A stretch of 64,000 nucleotides of DNA, from contig JAUVDV010000008.1 in NCBI GenBank assembly GCA_030595125.1, positions 1 to 64,000 on the forward strand. The letters are read 5' to 3'. The stretch comes from Deltaproteobacteria bacterium. GTDB lineage: Bacteria > Myxococcota_A > Polyangia > JAAYKL01. Shown here one piece after another: positions 1 through 9,016 of the stretch. The position numbers and the translations under genes are program-made. Below the pieces are notes generated by a model, which ran no database searches, was not told where the DNA came from, and saw nothing but the letters and a program-made list of their open reading frames with translations. Each line of letters begins with the position of its first letter. Within the stretch, counting starts at the first letter, position 1.

Positions 1-494
1 ACAGAGCCTGCTGTGCTGTCTCGGGAAGTTTCTTCGATGGTCTCTTCTTGGGATAACTTCTTGAGTTGCTCATGCAGACCAATATACCACACATGCCATA
101 TACTTCAAACTATGCTTCGGGTAGAAAAGCGACACCCTCCCCGGCGAAGGAGGGAAGGGCCGAAGCAGGACTTCTAAAGAGTGGGAGTCATTATTTTGGG
201 ATTATTTTGGGGCTCGCCCAACGCGTAAGGCCGGTAAAAAGCAGGCCGGGTCAGATCTCCGAGCCCGACGCCGGTGGTTCGGCTCTCTGAAATACCCTTC
301 CGAAGCGCTCCAGACGCGATTTCAGAATTTGAAATGCCTTCTGGAGTGCTCCAAACACGATTTCAGACGTGTTTTTACAGTACAGCTGCAACCAGAGTCT
401 TGAAACGGCCCCAAATAGCCCAGAAAAAAAAGTGGCACAACGACTAATGACTGGGACTCTTGTTGTAGGCGGCGTAGGCGAAAACTCTTTTTTT
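1..494. other. left-edge non-coding stretch with a two-copy 42-bp tandem repeat
   Basis: I find no convincing gene here. The only long open frames are low-complexity and lack a ribosome binding site. An imperfect two-copy tandem repeat with a 42-bp period lies at about 288-371: each copy starts with TGAAAT and contains a GCTCCA...CGATTTCAG block. A short GC-rich inverted element (CCTCCCCGGCGAAGGAGGG-like) lies near 136-156. Confidence 0.5.
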
Positions 495-1910
495 TTAATT
501 GCCGTTTTGGGGAGTACTTTGAACACCGTTTGGTTTTGAGACACGTTTACGCGGTTTGGTTTTAAGCCATGTCGATGTGTACTGTTTACGGATTCTCTTC
601 ATATCGAAAAGTGTTGATACAAACTGCTTTTGGGGTCCGGCACGATTGGGGCTTAAATACTCCCAGACTACCTCCTTGCTTTGGGTCACTTCAAACGCCC
701 TGCCGTTGTCCGATTCGACAATCAACGTATTGCCGTTGGGCAGCCGATAGCTCAAACCACATGTACGAGAATAAAACGGAGCTTTCTTGGAACCGGTGTA
801 GTCCCAGAGCATCTTTTTCGTCAGTGGATCGAACTCCAGCACCCTGGACCAGGGAGCAAGTCCCTTATTGTCGAAGAGCAACATTGAGCCGCTTTTAATA
901 ATTTGGGGATCATGTTGCGCTTTGAACTCGTGTTTGTAACCCCAGACGAACTTCCCCATTTGCATATCCACTACGCCAATCGCGTTGAGCACCCGCATTG
1001 AGGTCAGGATGTTTCCCTTTTTCAAAGCGGGAATCCTTTTCGCAATTCTCCCGTCCAACACGCTCAAAGTGTTAGTATGAAAAATATCCCCACCGCGCCT
1101 TGGAGATTTCTTGAACCATTTCCACCAGGGCGTTCCCACCAGGGCTTCGAGCACAGAGAGACTCCTGATCTCCTCACCTTCGGGATTCAAAAGAGTAATA
1201 AAATCCTCCGATATCGGGCGCTCCTTGTTGATACGGGGAATCATATCAGCCTTGCGGGTTAGGACGTATATGTTCCCGTTTGGCAATATCTCCAAATCAT
1301 GGTGTGCGCGATTTGATACTGCCCAGATGAGATTTGAATCCTTGTCCAACTTAATCAGTCCACACCCTTCGAAGATTGCCAAGATGTCGCCGTTTTTATA
1401 GAGATAAGCTTTGCGAAAGTATTTTGTTTTCGCATTTTTCTTCGAAATCTCGTATTTGGGCCAAACTTTCCAAAAATCATATTTCCATTCGTGGAGAATC
1501 TTCCCATTCATATTCATCAGATAGGCGGCCGGAGCGTGTCCCGACGTAAAGAAGTTATATCCCTTGTATGTTTTGCCCTTCTTGTGGGTAATGACGCCAT
1601 TTTTCGCTTGGGCTTTGTTGACGCCGTCCATATACCCGAGGGCCTCAAGCTGTTTGATCATCCTCTCTTGCTCTTGGGTGTATGGTAAATTAGCACCGTC
1701 AACTCTGGATTTTTTCCATCTTCCTGCCTTATTGACTTTCTTTTTTTTCTTTTTTCTTTTGTTAGAAACTTTGCGCGTCTGCGCCGGTTTCGCTTTGGCG
1801 GCCGAGTCAACTGTCTCGTTGGTCTTTGGGTCCGCTTCGGGTATGGATTCACAACCTGCAAACCAGAATATCAACATCACCCACGAGATGAGATATTGAA
1901 CCCAGATCAT
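495..1910 (-). CDS. arylsulfotransferase-like (ASST family) lipoprotein
   Basis: This 471-residue protein resembles the arylsulfotransferase/ASST beta-propeller family. It carries the recurrent 'DLEILPNGNIYVL', 'HDPQIIKSGSMLLFDN' and 'YRLPNGNTLIVES' blades and ends in a basic tail. I start it at the ATG at 1910 rather than the longer frame, because this places a hydrophobic segment and a lipobox (FAGC, Cys about residue 19) at the N-terminus. A very Lys-rich linker follows (residues about 50-65), then the propeller. Family members transfer sulfate between phenolic compounds, but many bacterial homologues have no tested activity, so the substrate is unknown. It is alone on the minus strand, with 462 bp of non-coding DNA upstream. 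The ribosome binding site (GAAGG) lies almost against the ATG, so the start is not certain. Confidence 0.7.
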   Translation of the reverse strand: MIWVQYLISWVMLIFWFAGCESIPEADPKTNETVDSAAKAKPAQTRKVSNKRKKKKKKVNKAGRWKKSRVDGANLPYTQEQERMIKQLEALGYMDGVNKAQAKNGVITHKKGKTYKGYNFFTSGHAPAAYLMNMNGKILHEWKYDFWKVWPKYEISKKNAKTKYFRKAYLYKNGDILAIFEGCGLIKLDKDSNLIWAVSNRAHHDLEILPNGNIYVLTRKADMIPRINKERPISEDFITLLNPEGEEIRSLSVLEALVGTPWWKWFKKSPRRGGDIFHTNTLSVLDGRIAKRIPALKKGNILTSMRVLNAIGVVDMQMGKFVWGYKHEFKAQHDPQIIKSGSMLLFDNKGLAPWSRVLEFDPLTKKMLWDYTGSKKAPFYSRTCGLSYRLPNGNTLIVESDNGRAFEVTQSKEVVWEYLSPNRAGPQKQFVSTLFDMKRIRKQYTSTWLKTKPRKRVSKPNGVQSTPQNGN

Positions 1911-2372
1911 CCTTCGTCGTACAATCACGCCGCAGCCCGCATCTTCATTAACCAGAGTCTGACGGTGTAAAGCGGCCGGTCCCTTTCGAGGGCTTACACA
2001 AAGTGATAGCCACATGGTTGTAATTACCAAACATGCTCAAAGGCACTGAGAAGTGAACGACCATGCATTACATGTGTAGGACGGATAAACGTCCTGTTCG
2101 TTTCGCCTATCCTCCCTTGAATCATGCTCGGCTCCGTGTCCATTTTCTTTATTCTCGACAATTCTCGGCGAGAAATCAAAGGAATTACCGTCTTGGCGAA
2201 CGCACGTGCACACTGAGTCTTCACTTCGCCGGGCGGTTCGCTGGACAGTCCCCCCCAAAAGTGGCACCGCCTTAACCCCCTTTGCTAAAAGGTAAAACCG
2301 GAATCTGCACCCGGCTAGAATCGCAATCCCGAGAAAAAAGTGTCTGACACCTCCAGTCGGTCGCGCGACCGA
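1911..2372. other. intergenic stretch with REP-like element
   Basis: There is no supported gene in these 462 bases; the overlapping short frames on both strands lack start signals and homology. The right end (about 2334-2374) holds a compact element: AAAAAAGTGTCTGACACC followed by a perfect 20-bp palindrome at 2355-2374. It overlaps the end of the next gene. Confidence 0.6.
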
Positions 2373-2374
2373 CT
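2355..2374. repeat. perfect 20-bp palindrome overlapping a stop codon
   Basis: AGTCGGTCGCGCGACCGACT is its own reverse complement. It overlaps the TAG stop (2373-2375) of the minus-strand 892-residue gene and follows a GTGTCTGACAC palindrome at 2339-2350. It could be a terminator stem or a REP-type element; it has no clean T-run on either side. Confidence 0.7.
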
Positions 2375-5051
2375 AGAAAAAGCTCTCCAGAACCAGCACG
2401 ATCAGAGACGGGAAGGTCCGCCCCGGGGTCACGTCGCAGGCGCAATCCCCCGAGGTAGCTGCGAAACCATAGCAACTGTCGATCACTCCATCGCAGTCGT
2501 CGTCGATGCCATTGTCGCAGATTTCCTGCGCGCTCGGGTTAACGGCCGGATTCCCGTCGTCGCAATCCTCGCACGCGAGAAACCCGTCCTCGTCTCCGTC
2601 CGTCTCGACAGGGTCATCGGGATCGCAGTTGACGTCAACGCCGTCGCACTCATCGAGGGCGCCGGGGTAGATGGTCTTGTCGTGGTCGTCGCAGTCGGTC
2701 TCGCAGTCCACCCCGTCCCCGTCGTAGTCCTGCACCGGGTAGCAACCCAGGTGGTCGGGATCGAGACGATAGTCCCAGATTCCGCGTCCATATGTGCCAA
2801 AGCGCATGGTGTTCTCCGCGGTGAGGGCTTCGATGCTCCAGTAGATGGTGATGGGCGCCGTGTTGCCGGTGATGTCGTACCATTCATCGCTGTCGGGATC
2901 CCGCTGGTAGGCTGACGTCTCCACCCCTGCGAAGACGCGGCCGCTCCCATCCGGAGCCTCGCCCAGGCAGTAGACCAGGGTATCGGGCAGTCCCTGTCCG
3001 TGGGGCTCCCAGGTCTGGCCGCCGTCGGTGCTCATGTAGACTGCGGGTGATCCGTAGCCGCTGCCTCCCACCCACACCGTGTCCGCGTCGGTGATCGACG
3101 CGAGCAGCGCCGTTCCGTAGAAGTAGTGGGCCTCCGGACCCGTGCTCGCCGACTGGGTCCAGGTGACGCCCCGATCGCTGGAATAGAACAGGCGCCCACG
3201 GTTGGTGGCCATGTAGGCCTTGAGTGGATTCACCGGTGAGAATTCCAGAGCGCTGATGTACTCGTCGGGGTCTTCGGTGCTCACGTCGAGGCTGGACCAC
3301 AATACGTGTGTCCAGGTGCTGCCCTCGAGTTCGTAATGATAGAGGTGCGTCCCGCAGAAGAAGAAATCTTCGTTGTTTTGTGGATCGGCGACCACCGGGG
3401 GTAGCCAGGCGAAGTTTTCGTTTGCGGGGAAGTCCATAAAGATGATGGCCGGGGGATCAGTCAGCCCCACCTGGGCAAGGATGAAACCGGGATAGACGGA
3501 GAAGACGTACTCGTGGGTGCCGTCTCCCGAGGTGAGGTGACCATAGTCGCCGCTCATCACCTGATCGAACTCTATCAGATCCTCCGTGTAGATATCCGGA
3601 CCGCATATCTGGTAGCCCTGGTCCTGGGAGCCTGCGGAGACACGCTCCGGATCCTCGGCGTTGGTGAGGGTAGAGTAATACTGGCTTACCCGGAGGCCAT
3701 CCGTGGAGAGGTTGTAGACCGTCGCCAGCAGGTCGATGGAGTGATAGAGACCGCCGTCGGTGGAGATGTACCACAGCTCCTGCCCCGCGCCGTCCAGCAA
3801 CACGTCGATGCCCGGCACGTCCGCATGCAGCATGTTGACGGGATCGGCATAGTACTCTCCCCAGCTGTTCACCAGTTCGAAGGTGGCGCCCCCGTCGTCG
3901 GTTCTGAAGACCTCCACCCCACCCCAGACGAACACGTCCTGATTGGTGATGGAGGCGGCGAGGGAACGCCAGTAATCTTCGATGATGGTTACAAATGTCC
4001 ATGTAGCGCCGGCGTCGTCGGAGCGATGGAGGTTGAGGACGTTACCATCGTGGAGCACTGCCCACAGGCGTGGGGCGCCGGCCTCTGAGCCAACGAGTTC
4101 GGCCTCGTCGGACGACGCGCCCACGTCGCCGACCGGTGTCCAGTTGTCTCCAAGATCGTCGCTGCGAAGGATCTGCCCCGCGTCGATGATGTACAGGGAG
4201 TTGTTGCCGCCGTCCCTCGCGGTCCAGACGTCTCCGGGATATTCGTCAAAGTCGTAAACGGAGGTGAAGCTGGTCGCCCCGTCGGTGGATCGCATCAGGA
4301 GCATCTCCCAGTAGGTGTTCATCAAAACGAACACCGTCTCGCTTCCCTCGGAGGTCTTCAGAATGCGGCGGTTATTCCACGAGTCTTCCAGGCCCCCGGG
4401 TACCTCCCATGTCTGGCCGTTGTCGGTGGTGCGGTGGATCGCGCCCCAGTCGGCGGCCGCGAGGACTATGTCCGGATCTTCCGATCCTTCGCCCGACAGG
4501 GTCACCATATGGTGTGCTCCACCGAACAGGTTATCCCCGATGGGTGTCCAGTCGGAGCCGTCCATCTCGCCTATCCAGATCCCGCCCATGGCCGACCCGG
4601 CGTAGAGGAGGGTCTGGTTGCTGGAGTGGGTGGCCACGTGCATGCGTCCCGCCTGGTTGGAGCTGCCTCGCTCCGCCCACTCGGGGATCGGGGCGTCGGT
4701 GTCCATGGCCGTCGCAGGCGCCAGGGCTAACTGGTTGCGCTTCTCGGTCTGCATCAGCCCGTTGATTCGCTCCACCTGCTTGTAGTCAACGCGGGGAGGG
4801 GCCCGATGGCGCTCCGAGAACCAGGCCTTGCGGCGTTTCTTGTTCAGCTTCTCCGAGCCATCCTCCAGCACGTGACCGATGGGTTGGGGAAAGAAGTCCC
4901 GGTTCTGGTGAACGGTGTTCCAGTCGACGGGGCTCATCGCCTTCGCAAGCCCGGGAGGGGGAGCGTCTGAATAGTCTCTGGTCAGCGCCACGGTGATCAC
5001 CAGCGCGATGAGCGCAGCGGCGACCGGTAGATAGGTTACGGTAGATTTCAT
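2373..5051 (-). CDS. secreted BNR/sortilin-type propeller with MopE-like metal-binding tail
   Basis: The 892-residue exported protein has a hydrophobic N-terminal segment (residues about 6-24). A long region of BNR/Asp-box repeats follows ('SxDxGxTW' as in 'STDGGQTW', 'SSDRGVTW', 'TTDNGQTW'), typical of sortilin/YCF48-like propellers. From about residue 790 comes an Asp-rich MopE-type putative metal-binding region (PF11617-like) with the pattern DxDxDGxxxxxDCDD repeated three times. The end has a CxC pair and a hydrophobic stretch (PSLIVLVLESFF), resembling a MYXO-CTERM sorting signal without its usual Arg-rich end. It is probably a surface or extracellular protein. Its last codons run into a 20-bp palindrome, so the C-terminus may have been cut by insertion of that element. 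Confidence 0.8.
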   Translation of the reverse strand: MKSTVTYLPVAAALIALVITVALTRDYSDAPPPGLAKAMSPVDWNTVHQNRDFFPQPIGHVLEDGSEKLNKKRRKAWFSERHRAPPRVDYKQVERINGLMQTEKRNQLALAPATAMDTDAPIPEWAERGSSNQAGRMHVATHSSNQTLLYAGSAMGGIWIGEMDGSDWTPIGDNLFGGAHHMVTLSGEGSEDPDIVLAAADWGAIHRTTDNGQTWEVPGGLEDSWNNRRILKTSEGSETVFVLMNTYWEMLLMRSTDGATSFTSVYDFDEYPGDVWTARDGGNNSLYIIDAGQILRSDDLGDNWTPVGDVGASSDEAELVGSEAGAPRLWAVLHDGNVLNLHRSDDAGATWTFVTIIEDYWRSLAASITNQDVFVWGGVEVFRTDDGGATFELVNSWGEYYADPVNMLHADVPGIDVLLDGAGQELWYISTDGGLYHSIDLLATVYNLSTDGLRVSQYYSTLTNAEDPERVSAGSQDQGYQICGPDIYTEDLIEFDQVMSGDYGHLTSGDGTHEYVFSVYPGFILAQVGLTDPPAIIFMDFPANENFAWLPPVVADPQNNEDFFFCGTHLYHYELEGSTWTHVLWSSLDVSTEDPDEYISALEFSPVNPLKAYMATNRGRLFYSSDRGVTWTQSASTGPEAHYFYGTALLASITDADTVWVGGSGYGSPAVYMSTDGGQTWEPHGQGLPDTLVYCLGEAPDGSGRVFAGVETSAYQRDPDSDEWYDITGNTAPITIYWSIEALTAENTMRFGTYGRGIWDYRLDPDHLGCYPVQDYDGDGVDCETDCDDHDKTIYPGALDECDGVDVNCDPDDPVETDGDEDGFLACEDCDDGNPAVNPSAQEICDNGIDDDCDGVIDSCYGFAATSGDCACDVTPGRTFPSLIVLVLESFF

Positions 5052-5113
5052 CGATCCTCATGGTCATTGTACATTTGACAGGGGAAAATCGCAGAAAAAT
5101 CTCATTGAACGAC

Positions 5114-5190
5114 AGGGCAACCACGGGGGGTTGCCCCTACAGGCGATGACATATCATAATGTGTAGGGGCGGGTCTCCGTGCCCGCCCTG
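5114..5190. repeat. pair of REP-like hairpins
   Basis: Two GC-rich hairpin units sit between genes: GGGCAACC...GGTTGCCC at 5115-5137 and GGGGCGGG...CCCGCCC at 5165-5188. They are separated by the AT-rich CATATCATAATG. They resemble the '(T)GTAGGGGC' type of intergenic palindromic repeat common in many bacterial genomes. No other copy is seen in this window. Confidence 0.6.
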
Positions 5191-5210
5191 ATATATAGAC
5201 AGGCAGGAGC

Positions 5211-5474
5211 TTAAGCGAAGTCGGCGACTGCGGGGCCGGGTGGCTCCATGGCCGTGCGCATTTGCGCGCGTAGGGCCGAGCCGCGACGCTCGTCGTTCAC
5301 GACCGACAGAAGCTCCCTGTCTTCGAGAACGGCCATGTCCCCAAGGGCCTGCATGTATCCGTCTGCGTAACCCTGCATCCGGGCGTAGCTTGCTCCGTCT
5401 GTTCCCGTGAACCGAACGTCAAACAATTTTGCCAGATAGGGCCGGAGTTGTTCGATGGCTTCTTTTTTATTCAT
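5211..5474 (-). CDS. small hypothetical protein
   Basis: This is an 87-residue soluble protein starting MNKKEAIEQL. I do not recognise the family. The start at 5474 is chosen over the longer frame because a strong ribosome binding site (GGGAGGA) lies 7 nt upstream. It contains Gly/Tyr-rich 'YARMQGYADGYMQAL' and a helical middle, with no membrane segment. It lies just downstream of the VapBC pair on the same strand with a gap of about 95 bp, so it may or may not be co-transcribed. Confidence 0.6.
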   Translation of the reverse strand: MNKKEAIEQLRPYLAKLFDVRFTGTDGASYARMQGYADGYMQALGDMAVLEDRELLSVVNDERRGSALRAQMRTAMEPPGPAVADFA

Positions 5475-5568
5475 GAAGAGTTCCTCCCTCGCACAAAGGT
5501 TAAATTGCACAGGCTCTCCATGGCAAATTATCGGCAGTATTTTCATGGCGACGTAGAAAATTAACAGG

Positions 5569-5970
5569 CTAGCTTGTCCAGTTTTGAATCTTGAGGCCCT
5601 TCACCTTCTCAAATTCCTTCTCGTTGTTTGTGACCAGGGTGCCCTTGTGTGCCAGGACAACAGCGGCAATAAGCATGTCATTTGCTCCGATTGGAGTTCC
5701 CTGACTTTCCAGTTGATACCTGATTTTCGCATAGATCGCACATTCGGTGTTTCCGAATGGCGACAACTTGAAGGGCGAGAGAAAGCCAAGAATTTTCTCT
5801 CTGTTCTCGACCACCTTCAAGCTTTTTTCCGCACCGAACAACAGCTCAGCCTTCACGACAGAGGGAATCATTATGTCGCCTGGTTTCTTCTTTCGGAGTT
5901 TCTTCTTTATGGATGGGTACTCACCCTTGAGGAAGTAAATGCATATGTTGGTATCCAGGAAATATTTCAT
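5569..5970 (-). CDS. vapC: VapC-type PIN-domain ribonuclease toxin
   Basis: This 133-residue PIN-domain protein is almost certainly the RNase toxin of a type II toxin-antitoxin pair. The acidic metal-binding residues are visible: D6 in 'FLDTNI', E42 in 'KAELLFG' and D98 in 'GANDMLIAA'. The conserved end 'TNNEKEFEKVKGL' completes the domain. The ATG overlaps the stop of the antitoxin gene by 4 nt (ATGA), the usual translational coupling. VapC toxins cut tRNA or rRNA when free of VapB; the exact target cannot be read from the sequence. Confidence 0.92.
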   Translation of the reverse strand: MKYFLDTNICIYFLKGEYPSIKKKLRKKKPGDIMIPSVVKAELLFGAEKSLKVVENREKILGFLSPFKLSPFGNTECAIYAKIRYQLESQGTPIGANDMLIAAVVLAHKGTLVTNNEKEFEKVKGLKIQNWTS

Positions 5971-6197
5971 ATTTGTTCTCTGGGAGTCGCATTGATCCTC
6001 TCTGGTTCTGCGGGAGCATCGAGAGATGAGTCCGCAACGGCGCCGAAAAGATCAAAATAGCCATCCGGCCACTCGTTTTTCAGTGACTGCAGCACTTTGC
6101 TTCTGACCCATTTGGAAATACTGGTGTTTTTCAACTTTGCGGCTCTCTCAACCAGCTTTAGCGTTCCATCATCAAGATACAGCGACAATTGCGGCAT
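5967..6197 (-). CDS. vapB: VapB-type antitoxin (ribbon-helix-helix-like)
   Basis: This 76-residue protein starts MPQLSLYLDD. An N-terminal beta strand followed by two helices ('LVERAAKLKNTSISKWVRSKV') fits a ribbon-helix-helix DNA-binding fold. The C-terminal part would wrap the PIN toxin. It overlaps vapC by 4 nt. A very strong ribosome binding site (AAAGGAGG) lies 6-7 nt upstream. Such antitoxins normally repress their own promoter together with the toxin. Confidence 0.88.
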   Translation of the reverse strand: MPQLSLYLDDGTLKLVERAAKLKNTSISKWVRSKVLQSLKNEWPDGYFDLFGAVADSSLDAPAEPERINATPREQI

Positions 6198-6249
6198 ACT
6201 CCACCTCCTTTAGAGCCTATCCCAGCAGGCTCTTAACCAAAACACTTAT

Positions 6250-6278
6250 ATTATATAACATAGTGGTTTTTCCGACAA
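6250..6278 (-). promoter_or_regulatory. predicted sigma70-type promoter of vapBC
   Basis: Read on the minus strand: -35 TTGTCG (6273-6278), a 17-bp spacer, and a perfect -10 TATAAT (6250-6255), about 50 bp before the vapB ATG. The flanks AACACT...AGTGGTT around the -10 box form a loose inverted repeat that could be the VapB operator. Confidence 0.7.
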
Positions 6279-6302
6279 GTGCAAATTGCCGTTATGAAAC
6301 CT

Positions 6303-7547
6303 TCAAGTTGAAGATGATAAAAGAACACTTCTGGCTGCCTCGATGCGAACTCCTGCGCGATCATCCTTCAGCAATGAAACGAAGTTGTCGTAGAGCATCA
6401 CCCCGCGCGCGACCCTCTTCAGCGAAGTGACAATCTCTTCTTCGTCCCCCTGTTCGAGCACTTCCTGGACCTCCGCTACAGCCGCCGGCTCTCCGACCAC
6501 CGCCAGCATGTCCCTGGCACGTGGCGCCTGCATACTCCCTTCCTCGACTATCCGCCGCAGTGCACGGGACACCGGCCCCCTTGAATCGTCAGCCCCGGTG
6601 AGCAGCGCTGCGGCGGCCGTCAACACTACCGAGGGATCATCATCGTCGAGCATGCCCAGCCGGATTTTATCGGGATTTTCGACCCGCGCGCGATCGAGAT
6701 GGACAAGCGCGGTGGCGCGGATGTTTGGACGACGGTTTTTCAATGCTTCACGGAAACGGCCTTTTCCATCTTTGTGATCCAGCCGCGCAAGCTCGGCGGC
6801 GGCCACCACCGTGACCTCGGTCATGGGGCCGGCCATCCGATCGCGAATCAACTCAACGGCCGCATCGCTTCCAAGATCCGATAGCCCTCGCAGCGCCGCG
6901 TTCCGCACGCCCATGTTGTCGTCAGAAAGGGCGTTCCTGCACACATCCAGCGCGTCCACGCCCAGGGACTTCACCTGCGTGACGGCGCGAGCTCGAACTC
7001 TGGGATCAGGGTCAAGTCTGGCAGTTTGCGCAAGGATGCCCGCTGTTTTTTCTCCCTCGAACCTCCCGAGGCCGGCCGCGGCCTCGACCCTGACCCCGGG
7101 ATCCGGATCCAGGATCATCTCTTCGAGTCGTTTCCGGTCGATCTTGCGCGACCAGGTCCGCGCCGCCGCCACCCTGACATCGGACCATGAATCGGACAGA
7201 TAACTGTCCAGCTCCCGATCCGACGGGAGCGAAGATCTGCCAAGGGCGATACCGGCAAGACGTGAGGCGACTCCGGTGGACTGAGCAAGCCTCTTGAGCG
7301 CGTACTTTCCCGGTTTCCTGCTACCCGCGAGATAGTTGACCATCACAGCCGCCTGATCTGAATGCTCTGTCGCCTCACGTTCGAGAATCAACGCCGCCAG
7401 ATGTGCGATCATGGCCGGATCGTTTCGGGCCTCCTCGAGCGCCAGATCGTAGGCGCCTTTTTCAAGGTGGCGATTCAATGAACTCACATTCGGCGCGCAA
7501 CCGATGCAGAGAATCGCGCAGATCATTATCGCGGTGGTTTTCTTCAT
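6303..7547 (-). CDS. HEAT-repeat lipoprotein
   Basis: The 414-residue protein has an N-terminal lipoprotein signal (MKKTTAIMICAILCIGCAP; lipobox IGC with Cys17). It is followed by about ten HEAT-like helical hairpins with the recurring pattern 'DPDPGVRVEAAAGLG', 'DPDPRVRARAVTQV' and 'DDNMGVRNAALRGL'. HEAT repeats make protein-protein scaffolds; no enzymatic motif is visible. It is the last gene of a tight minus-strand run, starting 10 nt after the stop of the ROK kinase gene. The ribosome binding site is GAAGGAA. A second HEAT lipoprotein lies at 19.7-20.7 kb. Confidence 0.82.
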   Translation of the reverse strand: MKKTTAIMICAILCIGCAPNVSSLNRHLEKGAYDLALEEARNDPAMIAHLAALILEREATEHSDQAAVMVNYLAGSRKPGKYALKRLAQSTGVASRLAGIALGRSSLPSDRELDSYLSDSWSDVRVAAARTWSRKIDRKRLEEMILDPDPGVRVEAAAGLGRFEGEKTAGILAQTARLDPDPRVRARAVTQVKSLGVDALDVCRNALSDDNMGVRNAALRGLSDLGSDAAVELIRDRMAGPMTEVTVVAAAELARLDHKDGKGRFREALKNRRPNIRATALVHLDRARVENPDKIRLGMLDDDDPSVVLTAAAALLTGADDSRGPVSRALRRIVEEGSMQAPRARDMLAVVGEPAAVAEVQEVLEQGDEEEIVTSLKRVARGVMLYDNFVSLLKDDRAGVRIEAARSVLLSSST

Positions 7548-7557
7548 GATTCCTTCA

Positions 7558-8454
7558 TTATATCAGAAGCGTCGCGCCGATCACCCCCGCCGAGTCTGCG
7601 ATCCGATGACGCAGGATCGGCGTGGTCAACTCGTCGGAAAAAATATGTTCGGCAACCCTGGCCGCGCCCTCATCGTAAAGGCAATCCGCGTTGGATACAC
7701 CTCCTCCGAGCACCACCACATCCGGATCGAGAATATTGATCACGTTGGCCATCGCTCGTCCGTAGGCATCCAGCCACGTCTCGACGCAGCGTTGCGCAAC
7801 GGGATCCCCACCCCGCCGTCGCTCGATTATGTCGGGCAGGCGCAGCTCGCCGCCGCCCATGCTAGCATGGTCGCGCTCGATCCACGGACCCGCCAGGTAC
7901 GTCTCGACACACCCCGTCGCACCGCAATAGCAACGCCGGTCGCTCGAAGGCCACAGGACCATATGTCCCCACTCGCCGCAGATCGATTGGGGCCCCTCCC
8001 TCATCGAACCGTTAATTACCAGCCCTCCCCCGGTTCCCGTCCCCATGATCACGCCGAAGACCATATCGTACCCGACACCCGCGCCCAATGTTGCCTCGGC
8101 CAGGGCGAAACAGTTGGCGTCGTTGGCGAACGCGATATTCCTTCCCACGCGTCGGCTGAGGTCTTCGCGAAAGCGCGTCCCGTTGAGGCAGACCGTGTTG
8201 GAGTTCTTGACCAGGCCCCCTGCGGTTATGCTTCCGGGCATGCCGACCCCGATGGGCGCCTTTTCGCCGATCCGGTCGTCGAGCCTTTCCACCAGCCGCG
8301 CAACCCGTTCGAGAATGTGATCGTATCCTGCGGTCGCCTCCGTGGGGATTCGCTCACGTTCGACAATCCGGGTCGCCTTGTGCGCACCGGATACCACCAC
8401 GCCCTCGATCTTCGTGCCGCCCAAATCGATGCCGATGCGTGGCCCGGTTGTCAA
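7558..8454 (-). CDS. ROK-family sugar kinase (glucokinase/fructokinase-like)
   Basis: This 298-residue kinase has the ASKHA phosphate-1 motif 'GIDLGGTKIEG' at the N-terminus, the catalytic 'FANDANCFALAE', and the ROK zinc site 'GEWGHM...CYCGATGCVETYLAG'. The length and motifs fit ATP-dependent glucokinase or fructokinase; the exact sugar cannot be decided. The only workable start is a TTG at 8454, with AGGAG about 10 nt upstream and 6 nt after the previous stop. It sits between a zinc-ribbon gene and a HEAT lipoprotein gene and is probably co-transcribed with them. Confidence 0.88.
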   Translation of the reverse strand: MTTGPRIGIDLGGTKIEGVVVSGAHKATRIVERERIPTEATAGYDHILERVARLVERLDDRIGEKAPIGVGMPGSITAGGLVKNSNTVCLNGTRFREDLSRRVGRNIAFANDANCFALAEATLGAGVGYDMVFGVIMGTGTGGGLVINGSMREGPQSICGEWGHMVLWPSSDRRCYCGATGCVETYLAGPWIERDHASMGGGELRLPDIIERRRGGDPVAQRCVETWLDAYGRAMANVINILDPDVVVLGGGVSNADCLYDEGAARVAEHIFSDELTTPILRHRIADSAGVIGATLLI

Positions 8455-8460
8455 AGTACG

Positions 8461-8964
8461 TCAGCTCCTGCGGATGCCAGGGTCTCCACCACAGATGAAA
8501 CAGCCCACAACTTTGCCCTTGGTGTTGTGTTGCAGGTTGTAGGAATTGACGGTTCTACCGCAGACGGGGCATTGGGCCGCGCTGTTGAAAGTGCTCACCT
8601 CAGGCTCTGTAGAATCTTCCTTCGGATTCGGAGCATCGTCGGGAAATTCGGACAAAGGCGAATCCTTGAATACCGGAACAGGCGGCGGAACCACGTAGAA
8701 CCGGATGTTTTCCATCCTGATGCGCTGCCGGGACTCCAGGGCGATCAATTTTGCCAGAACCTCAGCGCAGACCTCGGTCACCCGTACAAAAGAAATCGCC
8801 GTACCCACGCGGGCGCCGGCAATCCAGTCCTTTGGCCCCACGGGAGTCAGCTCCAGCCCGGCCGATTCCGCTCCGGCTTCGTCCACTGCCGTGCGTACCT
8901 CGTCCCGTAGCGACTGTTCCGCCTTGATACCTACCAGGAGTTCCAGTTTGCTCACGTTGCCCAT
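8461..8964 (-). CDS. hypothetical protein with C-terminal zinc ribbon
   Basis: The 167-residue protein is of unknown function. The N-terminal 110 residues look like a compact alpha/beta domain. A Pro/Glu-rich linker follows, then a four-Cys zinc ribbon 'CPVCGR...CFICGG' near the end. I choose the ATG at 8964 (MGNVSKLELLVG); an in-frame TTG at 9003 would add 13 residues but has no better ribosome binding site. It lies between a glycosyltransferase and the ROK kinase, 6 nt before the kinase start. Confidence 0.65.
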   Translation of the reverse strand: MGNVSKLELLVGIKAEQSLRDEVRTAVDEAGAESAGLELTPVGPKDWIAGARVGTAISFVRVTEVCAEVLAKLIALESRQRIRMENIRFYVVPPPVPVFKDSPLSEFPDDAPNPKEDSTEPEVSTFNSAAQCPVCGRTVNSYNLQHNTKGKVVGCFICGGDPGIRRS

Positions 8965-9016
8965 ACTGGTAAGAGAGATAAACCAAACCCGGATTTTGCG
9001 CAATGATTACAGCAGA

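Noticed and set aside
251-544. 97-codon minus-strand frame at the left edge
   Set aside because: It covers the two-copy 42-bp repeat, has no ribosome binding site and shows no family resemblance.
5569-6197. Prophage or plasmid remnant around the VapBC pair
   Set aside because: There is only the toxin-antitoxin pair with its own promoter; no integrase, attachment repeat or composition break is visible.
7504-8910. 468-codon plus-strand frame
   Set aside because: It is antisense to the ROK kinase and zinc-ribbon genes; the long frame is a GC-rich codon effect and carries no motif.
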